This document shows, one piece after another, positions 45,401 through 57,400 of a stretch of 64,000 nt of DNA. The notes below the pieces were generated by a model. That model had not been told where the DNA came from and searched no databases. It saw only the letters and a program-made list of their open reading frames with translations. This stretch comes from Adineta steineri (Eukaryota > Rotifera > Eurotatoria > Adinetida > Adinetidae). The DNA is taken from assembly GCA_905250115.1 (NCBI GenBank), contig CAJNOI010000022.1, positions 558,001 through 622,000 of the forward strand. The letters are read 5' to 3'. Each line of letters opens with the position of its first letter. Positions within the stretch are counted from its first letter, which is position 1. The position numbers and the translations under genes are program-made.

Positions 45401-47449
45401 TAAACATTCATATTTACCTGCCTTCCGTATTGCTATTGTTTTACGATACAACGACGATGATTCATATTCTAATCAATTCAATAATCATTATAAACAAAAT
45501 TCAAGCAACTGTTCTTGTGCATCTAATAGTAAATGTTTGATACTTGCAAATCAATATATTACTTGTATTTGTACATCTCAACAATATGGTCCTACTTGTC
45601 ATTTACAAACTCCACGTTGTCCAATAAACTTTTGTCAGAATTACGGTACTTGTATTTCCTATACAAATGACTTTTATAATCATGAATATCGATGTATATG
45701 TTCCAGTAATCATTTTGGTGAATATTGTCAGTATGAAAAAGCTAAATTATTATTAGATTTACGAAATGAAACAATTTCATCATCAACAATACGTATCGTT
45801 CAATTACTCAATTATGATCTGTTGAAAATGCAGCTTAATATTGAACGACAACATTTAATGTTAAAAAGTTCAGAAACTATACTTCATAATGATTTACAAT
45901 TACCCTCGATTGGATTATTAAAAGAACATGAACCAATATTTTCCAATATATATTTATTATATTTATCTCATAATTCTTCTGAAAAAAATTTAACTCAACA
46001 AAATAAAATTAAATGTATACATGCAAAAGAATTTGATTTAATTCCAACGAATTATTCATATGATGCTTTATTATTTGTTATGAAACGTTATCATCGTCCT
46101 TGTCAACAATTACAAGAGAAGAAGACCAAGACAATATGTTTCTATGATCCTCATATATATTTCTGTTTTTGTAATGAAACAACACGACGATCATTATGTT
46201 TCATATATGATTTTAAATATGATCGTTGTAATGAATGTCTAAATGATGGTCAATGTTATGCAGGTGAACGAAAAACAAATAAAAAAGAATTCATTTGTCG
46301 ATGTAAACCTTGTATCTATGGTGCATTATGTGAATTTCGAATGGATCGATTAAAATACTCATTTGAATCCTTATTAATTCTAGATGTAACTTCTACACAT
46401 AATGGTAAGTTAAAGATCATCTATTTCAGATATAGTAGATTGATGAATAAGAAGTCGAAAATCCTTGTCCTATACCTTACACTTACTATTTAAATTTTAT
46501 TATTTAGAAATCAATTTTACGACTCAATCTGGTCCGAAATCTATCACTTGGATTTATATGAGTATTTGTATTATAATGACCATAGTAGGTTTACTGAGTA
46601 ATACATGTACTTATTTAGCATTGAATCAACAAAAAAATACCCGATCAATAATTTCTCGTTATATTCAAATGACAGCAATTGTTAATCAATTAATATTAAT
46701 ATGTTTACTTATACAAATTATTTATATTATTCTTAATCAATATAATATTTTGAGTAATTCATTTATCAATTTATTTTTTTTGTAAATCTTCATCTTATAT
46801 CTTGAATTGTTTTTCTTATATAAGTAAATGGTTTACTGCTTTTTTATCAATTAGTCGTGCTCGTCTTACTAATCAAATACATATCTATTCACGAAAACAA
46901 TACATTTGGCTCTTGATTATTATTATTACGATATTATCATTGAATGCAACTGAAGTTATTTTTCATCGTCTTATTAATGATCCACGTAAACCAAACTATT
47001 TTATATGTACTGTAGAGATTCTCGATCATCAATGGAATATATTTGAAACAATTTTTCGTATTACTAATCATATTATACCTTTTCTTTTAAATATTTATGC
47101 TGTAATAACTATTATACGTACAGTTGCTCGTAGTAAATCTAATATTCATAAAACTAATTTCGTTTCCGAAATCTGGAAACAAATTAAACAATATTATGAA
47201 CAATTAGCATGTCCAATATTAATAATTATGTGTTCAGCACCGGAATTACTTATGATATTAATTATAAAATGCCATCAATGGGACAATACACCTATTCGAA
47301 CATCAATGATAATTATGCATTTTGTATCATTTGTACCACAAATGCTTAGCTATTATCTTTTTATACAACCATCGACAGTTTATAGAAAAGCTTTTATTGA
47401 TAATACACGTATTGGACAGATTCTATATAGTATTATTCAATCATCATAA
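42490..47449 (+). CDS. LDLa/EGF-ectodomain 7TM receptor, frameshifted
   Basis: Exons 42490-44113, 44161-46404 and 46508-47449 would encode about 1,600 residues. A signal peptide (MINYCLQLLLFFLSFFSFTC) is followed by repeated LDL-receptor class A modules (CRNGFCIDRQFLFDDQGDC with DLSDE next, CNGIWDYTDGSDEFNC, CNHVNDCADGEDENEFWC). EGF modules follow (CLCPPSFFGHRCEK, CQNYGTCISY to YRCICSSNHFGEYC, CLNDGQCYAG to CRCKPCIYGALC). A class-A-like 7TM domain closes the protein, with DRY replaced by SRA and NPxxY by QPSTVY. The LDLa-plus-rhodopsin layout recalls relaxin/LGR or grl101-type receptors, but LRRs are absent. In exon 3 a run of eight Ts (46774-46781) breaks the frame between TM2 and TM3: the upstream frame stops at 46785, and the rest continues in the +1 frame through LNCFSYISKWFTAFLSIS. 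This is either a homopolymer error or real damage. Confidence 0.83.
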
Positions 47450-47783
47450 TTCAATAAACGAACAAACTTTAATCGAGACTTAACTTTTCAAATAAAAATA
47501 AAATATTTCATGCTACATATAAATAAATATCCTATTCAAATACAAAGAACATAGTACGAAATTAATTAAATATTTATTATTTTATGACAAAATGAACAAG
47601 TGAAGCTTGAATAATAAATCATATTTTCATGTTTTTTTCTGTTATAAATAGAACAAGAACTGTTTTTACTCATTGAATTCAAGATTTGTATATTCATCAG
47701 TGCAAAAATTATAGAGATTCTTTTTAATTGTGATAATATATTTCTCTCGTGAATTTTATATAAAAAAATAAATGGATATCTGT
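47450..47783. other. Convergent 3' flanks
   Basis: AT-rich spacer between the 7TM gene and the TTK-like kinase, which converge. It contains AATAAAAATAAAAT at about 47493 as a likely polyadenylation signal. No gene. Confidence 0.5.
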
Positions 47784-49312
47784 TCATACGGTTGCAGCAC
47801 TGGCTGTTAATGGATGATGGGCAAGCCACCGATGCGTGGGTCGTCTATTAGGATCTCTTTGAAGACAATGATTAAATAGATGTTGAACAAGAGTAGATCG
47901 AGTTTGTGGGACACGTTCTGGAGGTTGTGGACTCTCATCGTTACATCCCACTCCATAAGTTAAATAATATAGAATAGTACCTAATGACCATATATCAGCT
48001 TTTCTTGATATCCGTGCTCCAGAGTCAAAACATTCTGGTGCACTGTAACCACGTGTGCCACCACTCGCTGTCAGATGATCAGTGTATCTAAATAGAATGA
48101 TAAGAATAGAACATAATCTATCGCTGAACTTACCCTCTTAATGCTTTCTGTGCAATACCCAAATCAATAACTTTTAATCTTGGGCCAAAGAATACAAAAT
48201 TAGCTGGTTTTAAATCACAATGAACCTATAATGAAATTCAACAATAATAATAATTGTCTAAGGCATAAAAATCTATTTATTCATCTACAGTTACTACACC
48301 GAAAGACATTTTTATATTTAAGATAAGAGATATCACCTTTAATGATTATACAGGTGTAAGACAATAAAAAATACGGCCTTGTACGATCGTCTAGTTTTAG
48401 CTATTAAAATGTGGTTATTGAAGTGTATATAAATCGTAAACAACGATGATGACACACGAGACGAGTGTCTTGCATCAATAAATTTACAAATTATATATAC
48501 ATATTCAGACAATATTTTCCAGGTTTTATCAAATAAAATAATATTACATGAAAATATTCTCTTATATTTTAATCATGTTTATGCTTCTATATCAATACTT
48601 CAGATTCTTGAACTCAATAATGAATCTTAGCTAAGAAATTCATTTTCTAACTTACAATTCCATGTTGATCAAGTACGCGAACAATGGTAACTAATTGAAT
48701 CCAGATATTCTTTCGATCTATTGCTGAGATATAATCATTACCATATGTTCTTGATCTCGAAGTCGTTTCATGAAGCATTTCAGCACGATCTTGTAATGAA
48801 TCATTGCCCAATTCCATAGCCAATAAAGCCACACGTCGTTGTGCATCGAAATCAAAATCATATACATTTACAACATAATTTCTTGCATTACGTATTGCAA
48901 AAATCGTTTTAACTTCATCTTGAAAAGAGGTTAAAAGTGCACTTGGATCAACCTTTCCTTCGAACTTATTAAAATTAAATACTTTAACAGCAGCATTTTG
49001 ACCTGCAAATAAAAGATTCGCAATTTATCCAGTTATGTTTTAACTAAATTAGACTGATTTTCCGAAAAATCAAAGTGATATTTTACCTTGTCGTGTAGTA
49101 GATGCCCAAACACTTCCGAATGTTCCTTTACCTAATCGATTACGTAGTGTATACACATTTCTATGGATACGAAATGTTTGGTTTTGAAGCCAAAGGTCTT
49201 TCTTAGTAGTTTGTCGAGCAGAACCATATTCTAAAACAAAAGAATAAACAGCTTGATACAATAATATCTGTAGAAACTTACCAGCTTGTTCATATCCGTA
49301 GCTGTTACCCAT
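47784..49312 (-). CDS. TTK/Mps1-like protein kinase, short form
   Basis: Five minus-strand exons (49282-49312, 49087-49230, 48656-49002, 48134-48225, 47784-48087) join in phase to 305 residues. Kinase motifs: RLGKGTFGSVWAS, AAVKVFNF, HCDLKPANFVFFGPRLKVID, then LGIA (DLG in place of DFG), GTRGYSAPECF, ADIWSLGTILYYLTYG, and HCLQRDPNRRPTHRWLAHHP. The DLKPANF...KxID.GIA and SLGxILYYxTYG combination resembles the spindle-checkpoint kinase TTK/Mps1. The long N-terminal TPR and kinetochore region of that kinase is absent, so this may be a lineage-specific relative. The activation region seems complete. The intron before the catalytic loop is 430 bp, long for this window. Gly2 of MGNSYGY could accept myristate, but the consensus is weak. 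Confidence 0.78.
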
Positions 49313-50157
49313 GTTGAATCTTAATTATGGCTATGCAAATGCTTGAATATATATATGTTTAAGAAGAGCGGAAGTGATTTTGTGGTTTGATAATAAAAAA
49401 TCACGAAATCAAATAGGTAAACATACGTGGTTTAACCAATGAATCAGCGTGTCAACACGGTGTTTTTTTTCCAACATCAGATAAAATATAAATGACTTGG
49501 AAATTTAAACGGAAAATGATGATGTGACTTAATAAATAGAAGTGACTCAGATTATTAGATGGAAAATATCACGATTTTTTTTTCTATACCTTTATTCACT
49601 TTTACATTCGAACAAATTAGTACAAATAATTATTTTTGACTTTAATTTATTCTGGTAGAATATTGAACCGATAATATTTTATTGGTGAGTGGAAGTATAA
49701 TTCTCTTATTTTTTTTTGATTCACATCAATATTTGGTTATATTTCTTTTTTCTTTTGTGTCATAACGAATAGAAAAGATAAAAGTATAGGAAGAAAAGAA
49801 AATAACCTAACGAAATTTGTAAATGAGTCATAATTGATCGAATAAAAAACAAGACTCATAATTAATAGAGAGCAACGACCGTTACGTCATACTACAGTAC
49901 TCACGTATCAATAGAAAAAAATATGAAGTATAAATTCAGTATATATTTTTTATTTTATTCTTATAGTATCAAACATTCGATCAACTTACGAATATGAATT
50001 CAATTTTTTTTTCTTCTTAACACGTTGACTGTCCCCATACAAAAAAATGAGTACTTGTTCTACGTCCATTTTTTATTTTTTTTCGTACTTTTAAAATATA
50101 TTATTTTTGAAGTGTATTACGTTCATATACCACAAAAATAAGTTTTAAACATATCTT

Positions 50158-50353
50158 CAGTGTTTTATCCAGCTTTTTTCGTCCGAGGGTGCAAAACTAA
50201 TTGCCGGGGGGGGCAAAAATCTCTCTTCGGGGTGGCAAACATAGAGTTTCAGGCGCAAAAAGCGTAATTTTTCTGAATTCCGGGGGGGGCAGAGGTATCC
50301 TCCGAGGGGGCAAAAAGCCCCGTGCCCCCCCCCCCCCGCTGGATAAACCACTG
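50158..50353. mobile_element. hAT-type MITE nested in the TTAA element
   Basis: A 196-bp element with ends CAGTGTTTTATCCAGC and GCTGGATAAACCACTG (inverted, one mismatch). It is flanked by an exact 8-bp duplication CATATCTT (50150-50157 and 50354-50361). CAGTG ends with an 8-bp duplication are typical of hAT (P elements also give 8 bp). The body is G/C homopolymer-rich (a run of about 15 Cs near 50324-50338) and non-coding. The intact duplication shows a recent insertion. Confidence 0.85.
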
Positions 50354-50615
50354 CATATCTTTGATGCTTTTTTTACATGCAACACATATGATTCAATTGT
50401 CTCTCTTAGAATAATACTACAGAGAAAAGCTTGCTAGAAAAAACACAAAACTTTTTCCAAATCAGCTTCCGTGGTTGGAAAAAAAATTCGAATTATCGGG
50501 GGGGGGGGGGGGACACCCTCCCTCTAACTTCCTATTGCTCCCCATCCCCAGCTCCCGCGGGTACTGTTTACATCGTGCCGATATATTTCAATAGTTTAAA
50601 TATCATATGCAGCGC

Positions 50616-50678
50616 GTGTATCATATGTGATGCACGGGACGTCTCAGTCCAAAGTATCGTGCATCACATATGATACAC
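50616..50678. repeat. Perfect 21-bp inverted repeat near the right end of the TTAA element
   Basis: GTGTATCATATGTGATGCACG and its exact inverse are separated by 21 bp. As a subterminal palindrome it may be a transposase-binding or fold-back feature of the piggyBac-like element. Confidence 0.75.
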
Positions 50679-53074
50679 CGGACAGTCAACGTGTTAATGA
50701 TGATTATTATACGATTAAGTATCAATATAACAGATACTATTTTATTTCTTCATCTATGATTTTCAGAATTTATTGTTGCAATTCAAAAAATAACATGCTC
50801 CACAGAAAAGTTGATAATCATACTATTTTATACAAAACATGAGTTACACAAAGAATCTCTGACCAATAATAAATCGATTTGACTATTGGTACTAGTTTTA
50901 AATTATTGATTCAATCACATATGTAGAGTTCAAGACTTTTCGATCAGAATCAAATAAAAAATGTCATATAACTAGATGGCACACAAGTCGAGACTCGTCT
51001 TCGAAATGCGATGCGAAGATCGATTTTAAGGTTTTAACAAAATTCTCAGCATTCACGATTGTGATAGAATGAAGTCAAATTTATGTACTTACAAAATACA
51101 GGTGACACTCATTCAACACATGAGTTCATCTAATATCGAGAATTTAAATTAATATATGGTGAAAAAACGACCTTATATTGAAAGTGAACGTTACGTACTG
51201 ATCCTAGTTCTCGATCAAACATCTGTTTTTTTTCTTGCAAGACACTTGATAATAACTATCTTCAACATCGATACTAAGTTCAAATATTTAGATTTAGTTA
51301 GTAGTATCGATCGAAAAACATCTTAAATATCGTAATTATTTAGTCCATAAATATAGAAATGTAAGCAATGTTTTTCTAAGTAATTAACATTTGTAATATC
51401 TGTTTTACAAAGATTTTTTTGTTTATTTTTTCTGATCCTCTACTTTTACATCATTATTTCTTCTCGTTTTTGTTTCTAGACGATAATCAATTCATTTGCA
51501 TTCATAATCAATAAGAAATACTACTTATAATGTCTTCTCAAATTATTTATTAAAAAAACTTATATTTGTGTTCAATGAAGTTGTTCCAAGAATTCGATAT
51601 ATATATGCTTGATATGAAAAGTCAATATTGTCATAACATTTTTATTATTTGAAGTTAAAGAATATCTATTAATGTTAATGAAATCTATATCTAATATTTG
51701 CATTAAGATCTGTAAGAAGGAAATTTATGCTTACTATTAATGCAATTCAAACATGATTTTATTAAAATATATCTTTGAATAAAACGGACTTTCATCTATT
51801 GAAAAAAATAAATAGTTGTATAAGAATTTATCATTTGAATGTTATTTTGAAAAGTAAAAACGATATTTGTATTCATGTTAAAAATAAATAGATTTCTAAA
51901 TATCTTAAAAACAGAACATGCAAGAATATTACTTAATCATGTGAGATTACTACCTCAGAGAAAGACTACGATGACTATATACATATTGATTGAAATAATC
52001 ATTAATCGAGAAGTAAAAAGAAGATAATTCAAGTGAATGTATTAGATGTACCATTTGACACAATTATAGGAGTTAAATATATGGTTAATATATATCGTTT
52101 AGATATAATGGTTTTTACTATCCATTGCTAAATGAAATATACATAAATACTTTCTGATCACTCTCACAGTGATTTGTTCTTATTTGATAATAATTTCATA
52201 TACCAAAGCAATTCTTTATTATTTTTACATTATTGATTAAGATGAGAACATTGCATTTGAGACTATGAGAAAACTGAAATTTTCTTTATGTGTCTATTGA
52301 CTAATGCAATATTGTGCGTTTATGTACTATTGAAACTATCAATTATTGTATAGAGCAAATTACAGAATGCAGAACTACAAATGCTATCAGTACTACACAT
52401 AATATCAATGTATACTCTCAATGTTGTCTTAAGTTATGCAAAATAAGATGCCTCTATTCTTCCATTCTATAGATATTTACTTGAGAAAATCGTAATTAGG
52501 ACGATGCAAACGTAAATTGACGATCTATTTTATACTTTTATAATATCATATATTCGTATCTTTATTGCAACATACCTATAGAAAATATTTACTTTAATTG
52601 TCAATAGAACAAAAAAACTTCTCTTTAACCTTTATTCACCTCTCATCTGACATATGAATACTCTCCATTTATTTCAATATCTAGCAATCGCTACACCTAG
52701 TTTAGACAAATGATAACAAATCATATCATAAACTTGATATGAATGACTCTATCAATAGTCTGAACGACTTTTTAAAATTGGAACAGAAAGAATAATTCAT
52801 CCTTTTGTTAAAATAAAGTTTTTCTCTCCTTGTATTCTTCTATTTTTCTTCTGAGTATCTTTCTTATCTAACATAACGAAACTCTATTTGTGTAGACATA
52901 ATAATGTAACCATGGAGGTTTTTTCTACAGTACGTATCTTTTCAATGTGTATTGTTTACCTTACCGATGAGTGTTACTGCGTATATTGTGTTCTCAACAA
53001 AAACAGAGTTTCAATAGAGACATATTTTCTTTTTCATCTGTTTTATTTTACTCAACAAAGAATATAGCAAGAAA

Positions 53075-55000
53075 TCATAATTTCTTTTTCGTGCGTTCGA
53101 CGTTTTCTCTACAGATTTTAAGATGAGGATGGTTTGTTGGTAATGATTGTTGTTGGATTTGTACAGCACGTTCATAGAATGAATGAGCTTTTGAATAGTT
53201 GCCCATATTCTCATACACCACACCGATGTTGTTATAGGAAGCACCCAAATTAGGATGATTGGAAGGAAGTGATTGTTGTTGAATTGCAAGGGCTTTTTCA
53301 TAAGATGAAAGTGATTTTGGATAATCACCCATGTTGTAATACACCATACCGATGTTATTATAGGAAGCACCCAAATCAGGATGATTGGAAGGAAGTGATT
53401 GTTGTTTGATTGCAAGATCTTTCTCATAGTAAGAAAGTGCTTTTGGATAATCACCCATGTTGTAATACACATTACCGATGTTGACATAGGAAGCACCCAA
53501 ATTAAGATGATTGGAAGGAAGTGTTTTTTTATCAATAGCAAGTGATTTTTCATAATATGTAAGTGCTTCTTGATATTCTCCTTGATTACGTTTGATCGAA
53601 CCTAATTGATGATAAATAGGTGACTTGTCACTTTCATCCGTTGTTTGATGAAGTAAAATTTCATAAACTTTTTGAGCCTTGTTAAACTGACCCATTTTAA
53701 TTAACAGTAATCCTAATCTCTCCCATCCTTCATTATCTGGAAAGGTCTCCTGTCGTATATGATCAGTAAGAGTTCGAAGATCTTGGTCGTTATCATTCGT
53801 CAATGTTAAATTTACATTATATAGATGATTATTTCCATCCATTGCTTCAATATCTCCAATACGAAAAATGGTATGCATAGAGAAGAGAACTTCATCTTCT
53901 GTATGAAAATAACTAACATCACTAACAGAAGCAAATGGAGTTGTTGAAATCGTAGAATTAATTGATATAACAAATAGTATTCCAACAAGATCAGGATTTG
54001 TAGTGGCTTGTTGTGCAAAATTAAGAGAAACATTACGATTTTTACTAGTCGATAGAAAATTATTGAATGAAAGAAGTCCACCTTTTGTTTTTGACATTTC
54101 AGTGAAATCTTCTTTTGAAAGGCCTTGTCCACGGTAAACTGTAAATGTTAAACCTGATTGATGGCCACCGAATTGTTTCGAATGTAGTCGTTGAATATCA
54201 CGATGTAGATCATTAATAAAGAAACCCATTCGAACAATAATGTCAACATCCATTTGTCTTAATGCTTGATTGAGCATACGATATAAAAATGCATCCCATG
54301 TATACCACCATATGGGTATGTTGTTTTTGTATGTTGTTTGTAATTGATTAACATTTTTTAATTCGTTTTCATCATCTTCATATACTTCACGGCAATAAGT
54401 AATAAATTCTTTGAAATGTTTGTCTTCGAAGTTGATTGTTAATAAGATCTCTTTCAAGATCTGAGAATACATGAAGGATGGATCTAATTGATCCAGTTTC
54501 TTGTTTGATGCCACAAAACTAATCGAAATGGCATTTTTCTCACATTGGTGAGAAGCTTGTTTAAGAGCTTCACAGATTGATGTTATATCTGTGAAGATTC
54601 CTTTTATTTTAGGCCATTCTTTGGCCCATTGTTTATGCCATTGTTGATTGTTACAAAAAACAAAAATGGCATCTACTTGAGACATATCATGCACATGCGG
54701 CACAATATATTTTCCAAGTGAACCAGAAACAATCATACATACTTTGTTATTGTTGATGTTTTGAATAAATTCAACACACTGGTCACCATCTGTAAACGTG
54801 TTTATGTTGTTAACTACACGTTTTAATTGTTTGATTGTATTACTACAACCGGCATTATTCTCATTAATATTGCCGTCCAACCAGATCAAGAGGACATTTT
54901 GCATTCTTTGCATGTTCATACGTCGAATGTCAGTTGATCTCGTGGAGACCCCAGATGTTGGCTGAATCTTTTTTGTGTCACTTGGTTTGCTAGTTGCCAT
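53075..55000 (-). CDS. ADP-ribosyltransferase fused to a TPR array (paralogue 2)
   Basis: A 641-residue single-exon protein, sister of the gene at 16889-19204, with the same order of parts. Residues about 35-155 form an alpha/beta module (NVLLIWLDGNINENN, KVCMIVSGSLGKYIV, VDAIFVFCNN). The ADP-ribosyltransferase domain at about 290-390 has VYRGQGLSKEDF, FNNFLSTSKNRNVSLNF, and TEDEVLFSMHTIFRI; the R-S-ExE triad is intact. Five TPRs at about 430-620 are of the ASYNNIGMVYYNMGDYPKSL type, three fewer than the paralogue. The C-terminus is basic (RENVERTKKKL). No export signal was seen. TATAAAATG lies about 91 bp upstream. The peptide target and the protein or RNA that is modified are unknown. Confidence 0.88.
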   Translation of the reverse strand: MATSKPSDTKKIQPTSGVSTRSTDIRRMNMQRMQNVLLIWLDGNINENNAGCSNTIKQLKRVVNNINTFTDGDQCVEFIQNINNNKVCMIVSGSLGKYIVPHVHDMSQVDAIFVFCNNQQWHKQWAKEWPKIKGIFTDITSICEALKQASHQCEKNAISISFVASNKKLDQLDPSFMYSQILKEILLTINFEDKHFKEFITYCREVYEDDENELKNVNQLQTTYKNNIPIWWYTWDAFLYRMLNQALRQMDVDIIVRMGFFINDLHRDIQRLHSKQFGGHQSGLTFTVYRGQGLSKEDFTEMSKTKGGLLSFNNFLSTSKNRNVSLNFAQQATTNPDLVGILFVISINSTISTTPFASVSDVSYFHTEDEVLFSMHTIFRIGDIEAMDGNNHLYNVNLTLTNDNDQDLRTLTDHIRQETFPDNEGWERLGLLLIKMGQFNKAQKVYEILLHQTTDESDKSPIYHQLGSIKRNQGEYQEALTYYEKSLAIDKKTLPSNHLNLGASYVNIGNVYYNMGDYPKALSYYEKDLAIKQQSLPSNHPDLGASYNNIGMVYYNMGDYPKSLSSYEKALAIQQQSLPSNHPNLGASYNNIGVVYENMGNYSKAHSFYERAVQIQQQSLPTNHPHLKICRENVERTKKKL

Positions 55001-55090
55001 TGACTGTGATTATGTGTTATTTGTGATATGAATGTGCCATATTTGAATAGCTTGAAAAAATTTATGAATGGAAGAATTATAAAAGTATCT

Positions 55091-55099
55091 CATTTTATA
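55091..55099 (-). promoter_or_regulatory. TATA box of ART-TPR paralogue 2
   Basis: The minus strand reads TATAAAATG about 91 bp upstream of the ATG. It parallels the TATAAATA at 84 bp in paralogue 1. Confidence 0.45.
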
Positions 55100-57274
55100 G
55101 TGTCTCTATTTCTTATCTAGATTTTCTTTTATTATTCTCAATTGGACGATAGTGCCTTTTTCGTCAACAATTGTAGATGTTGCTATGAAGAATAAGAAAG
55201 ATCAACAGAGATATTCATTAGTAATAAAAAAAGAATGCAAAAGGAATGGTTAAGTATTTTTATGATTGTCAACCACTGAAATAATCCGCGAAAAGAAATT
55301 TTACGACGTATTTAATGAAGATAAAAAGAATCTCCGAAAGAATTTTTTGGTTCTGCTCTCACTTTTGATGTTGTTGAAGATGCAAAAGTTGGATATTGTT
55401 TTATTGTCACATATGTTATAGTTCGTAAAAATTGACAAGATAATGCATTCAAACACAAAACTCTTATATTATTTTATTTCTATAGTCAAATACAGTGTAT
55501 GATCTTTTTTTATTGTAAACTGAATTTTAGCAAAAAAATGACTCTTTTCTATGGAACTTGTGAATTGTGCGAGTATTCACAAAACGAATCGCTTCGTCCA
55601 TGTTAATGACATAATAATCTTCAGTTATTCAACATTGCACCCCCTGTCATGTTCATCCACCTGCTATGCAGGATCCTCCTCCGACTGAAATACCATTCCA
55701 TGTCTCACACGCAATCGCCAGCTTTGCTAGAAAAACGTCCCAGCATCTATATTATCATATATATTGTATATAGCCTCCATTTTTACAGAGTGGGCGTGAG
55801 TGTGCGGTTGATGGTTGTCGGTGTAGATGAATGAATGAGATTGTTGGCGTGAGTAACAATCTATTCCTTATGAACATCTGCAGTCGTATCTACACACATT
55901 CTCGATTATTCTTTATCTTCTTTTTCTTTTCATAAGTCAAAAACAACGCGCATGAATATTCTATAACTTATATAATGTTATCAGAAATATGAAAGATCAA
56001 CAAAATAGACACATTCAGATAAATAAAAAAAAATCCAGTATTGATATATCTTTAAAATGAATAAAATTCATAGAAAAATCTTCCTTTACATGTTATTTGT
56101 TTTCGCACTTATTAGATATTTTAAATAAATAAATAAACTATAATGCAGTTATCTAATTGACCATTCTTACCTACTTGTTACTGAATAATGATCAGGTGTA
56201 AACTTTTGTAAAGCTTTATATCTTCTTAATTATGTTACAATCTTCTGTGATAGACATTCACATATTTATTTTACTTATCAGTTTCACAAATGATTGTTCG
56301 TCTTACAAAAAATATTAACACGTATCTGCATATAGAGAAGAAAAATCTATTGCAGACATTTCAATATCATTCAATTTTGAAAATAAAAAATTGGATTATA
56401 ATACTTTTATTTATCTGTTTTTTAGAAATCAATAAAATTCAGAAGGCAAGTTGATCGTGTACATTTTGAAATTTTATATTGAGTCAAAATTCATTTTTTT
56501 AATAATCAATATGTTTATGTTATCTTTTAGAAGTAGCTTATATTCGACTAAAATTTATTTCTGAAAACTATCACATATTATCTTATGAAGCCTTTGCATA
56601 AAGAGCTTAGCTGTTTATAATTTATGAAATTATCTGTAAAACATACTTTCAAATTTTGAATAGCAATAGTAAAAAATTAATGTATTTGTATTAACATAGA
56701 TCTTCTTTGTATGTAATACCTGTATCTATGTTTAATATTAAATGAAAAAAAAATAATGTGTAATGATTAACTTAACTGCGTAAAATTATTATATGTAACC
56801 AACTATTTCTGTTTAGGTTAAAGCAATAAAGAGAACGTAATTTATTTATGAATAACCATTTTCTTCACTATATATAACAGTAGAATTCAAATTTATTTTT
56901 TACCAAATTATTAGTATAATCGCACATTCAGTTGTACATCAGTGTATATTTTTTATTTTCATAATATCTTCTATCTGTGCATTGTATAAATTATATTTGT
57001 ATTTTATCGTTAGATTATGTTTATATTGAGTTTTAAGCTAAAGATATTTACGAACGAAAAATATATAATAACCAGTATTTTTAAATGGCTTGAATCAATT
57101 ATTAAAACAAATCATGACTTAGTTTTAGAAAATAAAATAAAATTTGTGTTACAGAACATTATATAATGGAATTAATTCATAGTATATAATCACATGTTGT
57201 TCTTTCGTTGAAAAGGCATCGATTTATAAGTCAAACCATTTATATAATTTATTTACTTAGATACATCTAAAATT

Positions 57275-57400
57275 CTAGGGTTAGGGTATGGGTGTGTCAT
57301 ATATATTCTAATTGCTCACATCCATCCACATTATCAAGATATAAAGGTAATTATTTTGGGTGTATTTTCTCTATCTTCCACCCACACCCACACCCTCAAG
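57275..57400. repeat. Telomere-like hairpin element, copy F (double)
   Basis: The left arm CTAGGGTTAGGGTATGGGTG is followed by an inverted partner CTCACATCCATCCACATTAT (57315-57334) that ends with CAAG. A second, near-perfect right arm CCACCCACACCCACACCCTC then AAG occupies 57378-57400. This looks like one hairpin inserted beside or into another. Confidence 0.75.

Larger units (their letters stand above)
50021..50693. mobile_element. piggyBac-like non-autonomous element (TTAA target)
   Basis: Perfect 14-bp terminal inverted repeats, CACGTTGACTGTCC (50021-50034) and GGACAGTCAACGTG (50680-50693), are flanked on both sides by TTAA (50017-50020 and 50694-50697). TTAA duplication is the signature of piggyBac-type transposition. 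There is no transposase. A second, 21-bp perfect palindrome arm pair lies just inside the right end (50616-50636 and 50658-50678). It contains another complete MITE. Confidence 0.82.
49313..53074. other. Intergenic with nested MITEs
   Basis: Apart from the elements at 50021-50693, the region is AT-rich without a recognised gene. Small ORFs at 50157-50842 are products of the G/C homopolymers and palindromes of those elements. 50,900-53,000 is plain AT-rich DNA. Confidence 0.55.

Noticed and set aside
50157..50437. Pro/Gly-rich ORFs on both strands
   Set aside because: They arise from G/C homopolymers of the hAT-type MITE, not from protein-coding sequence.
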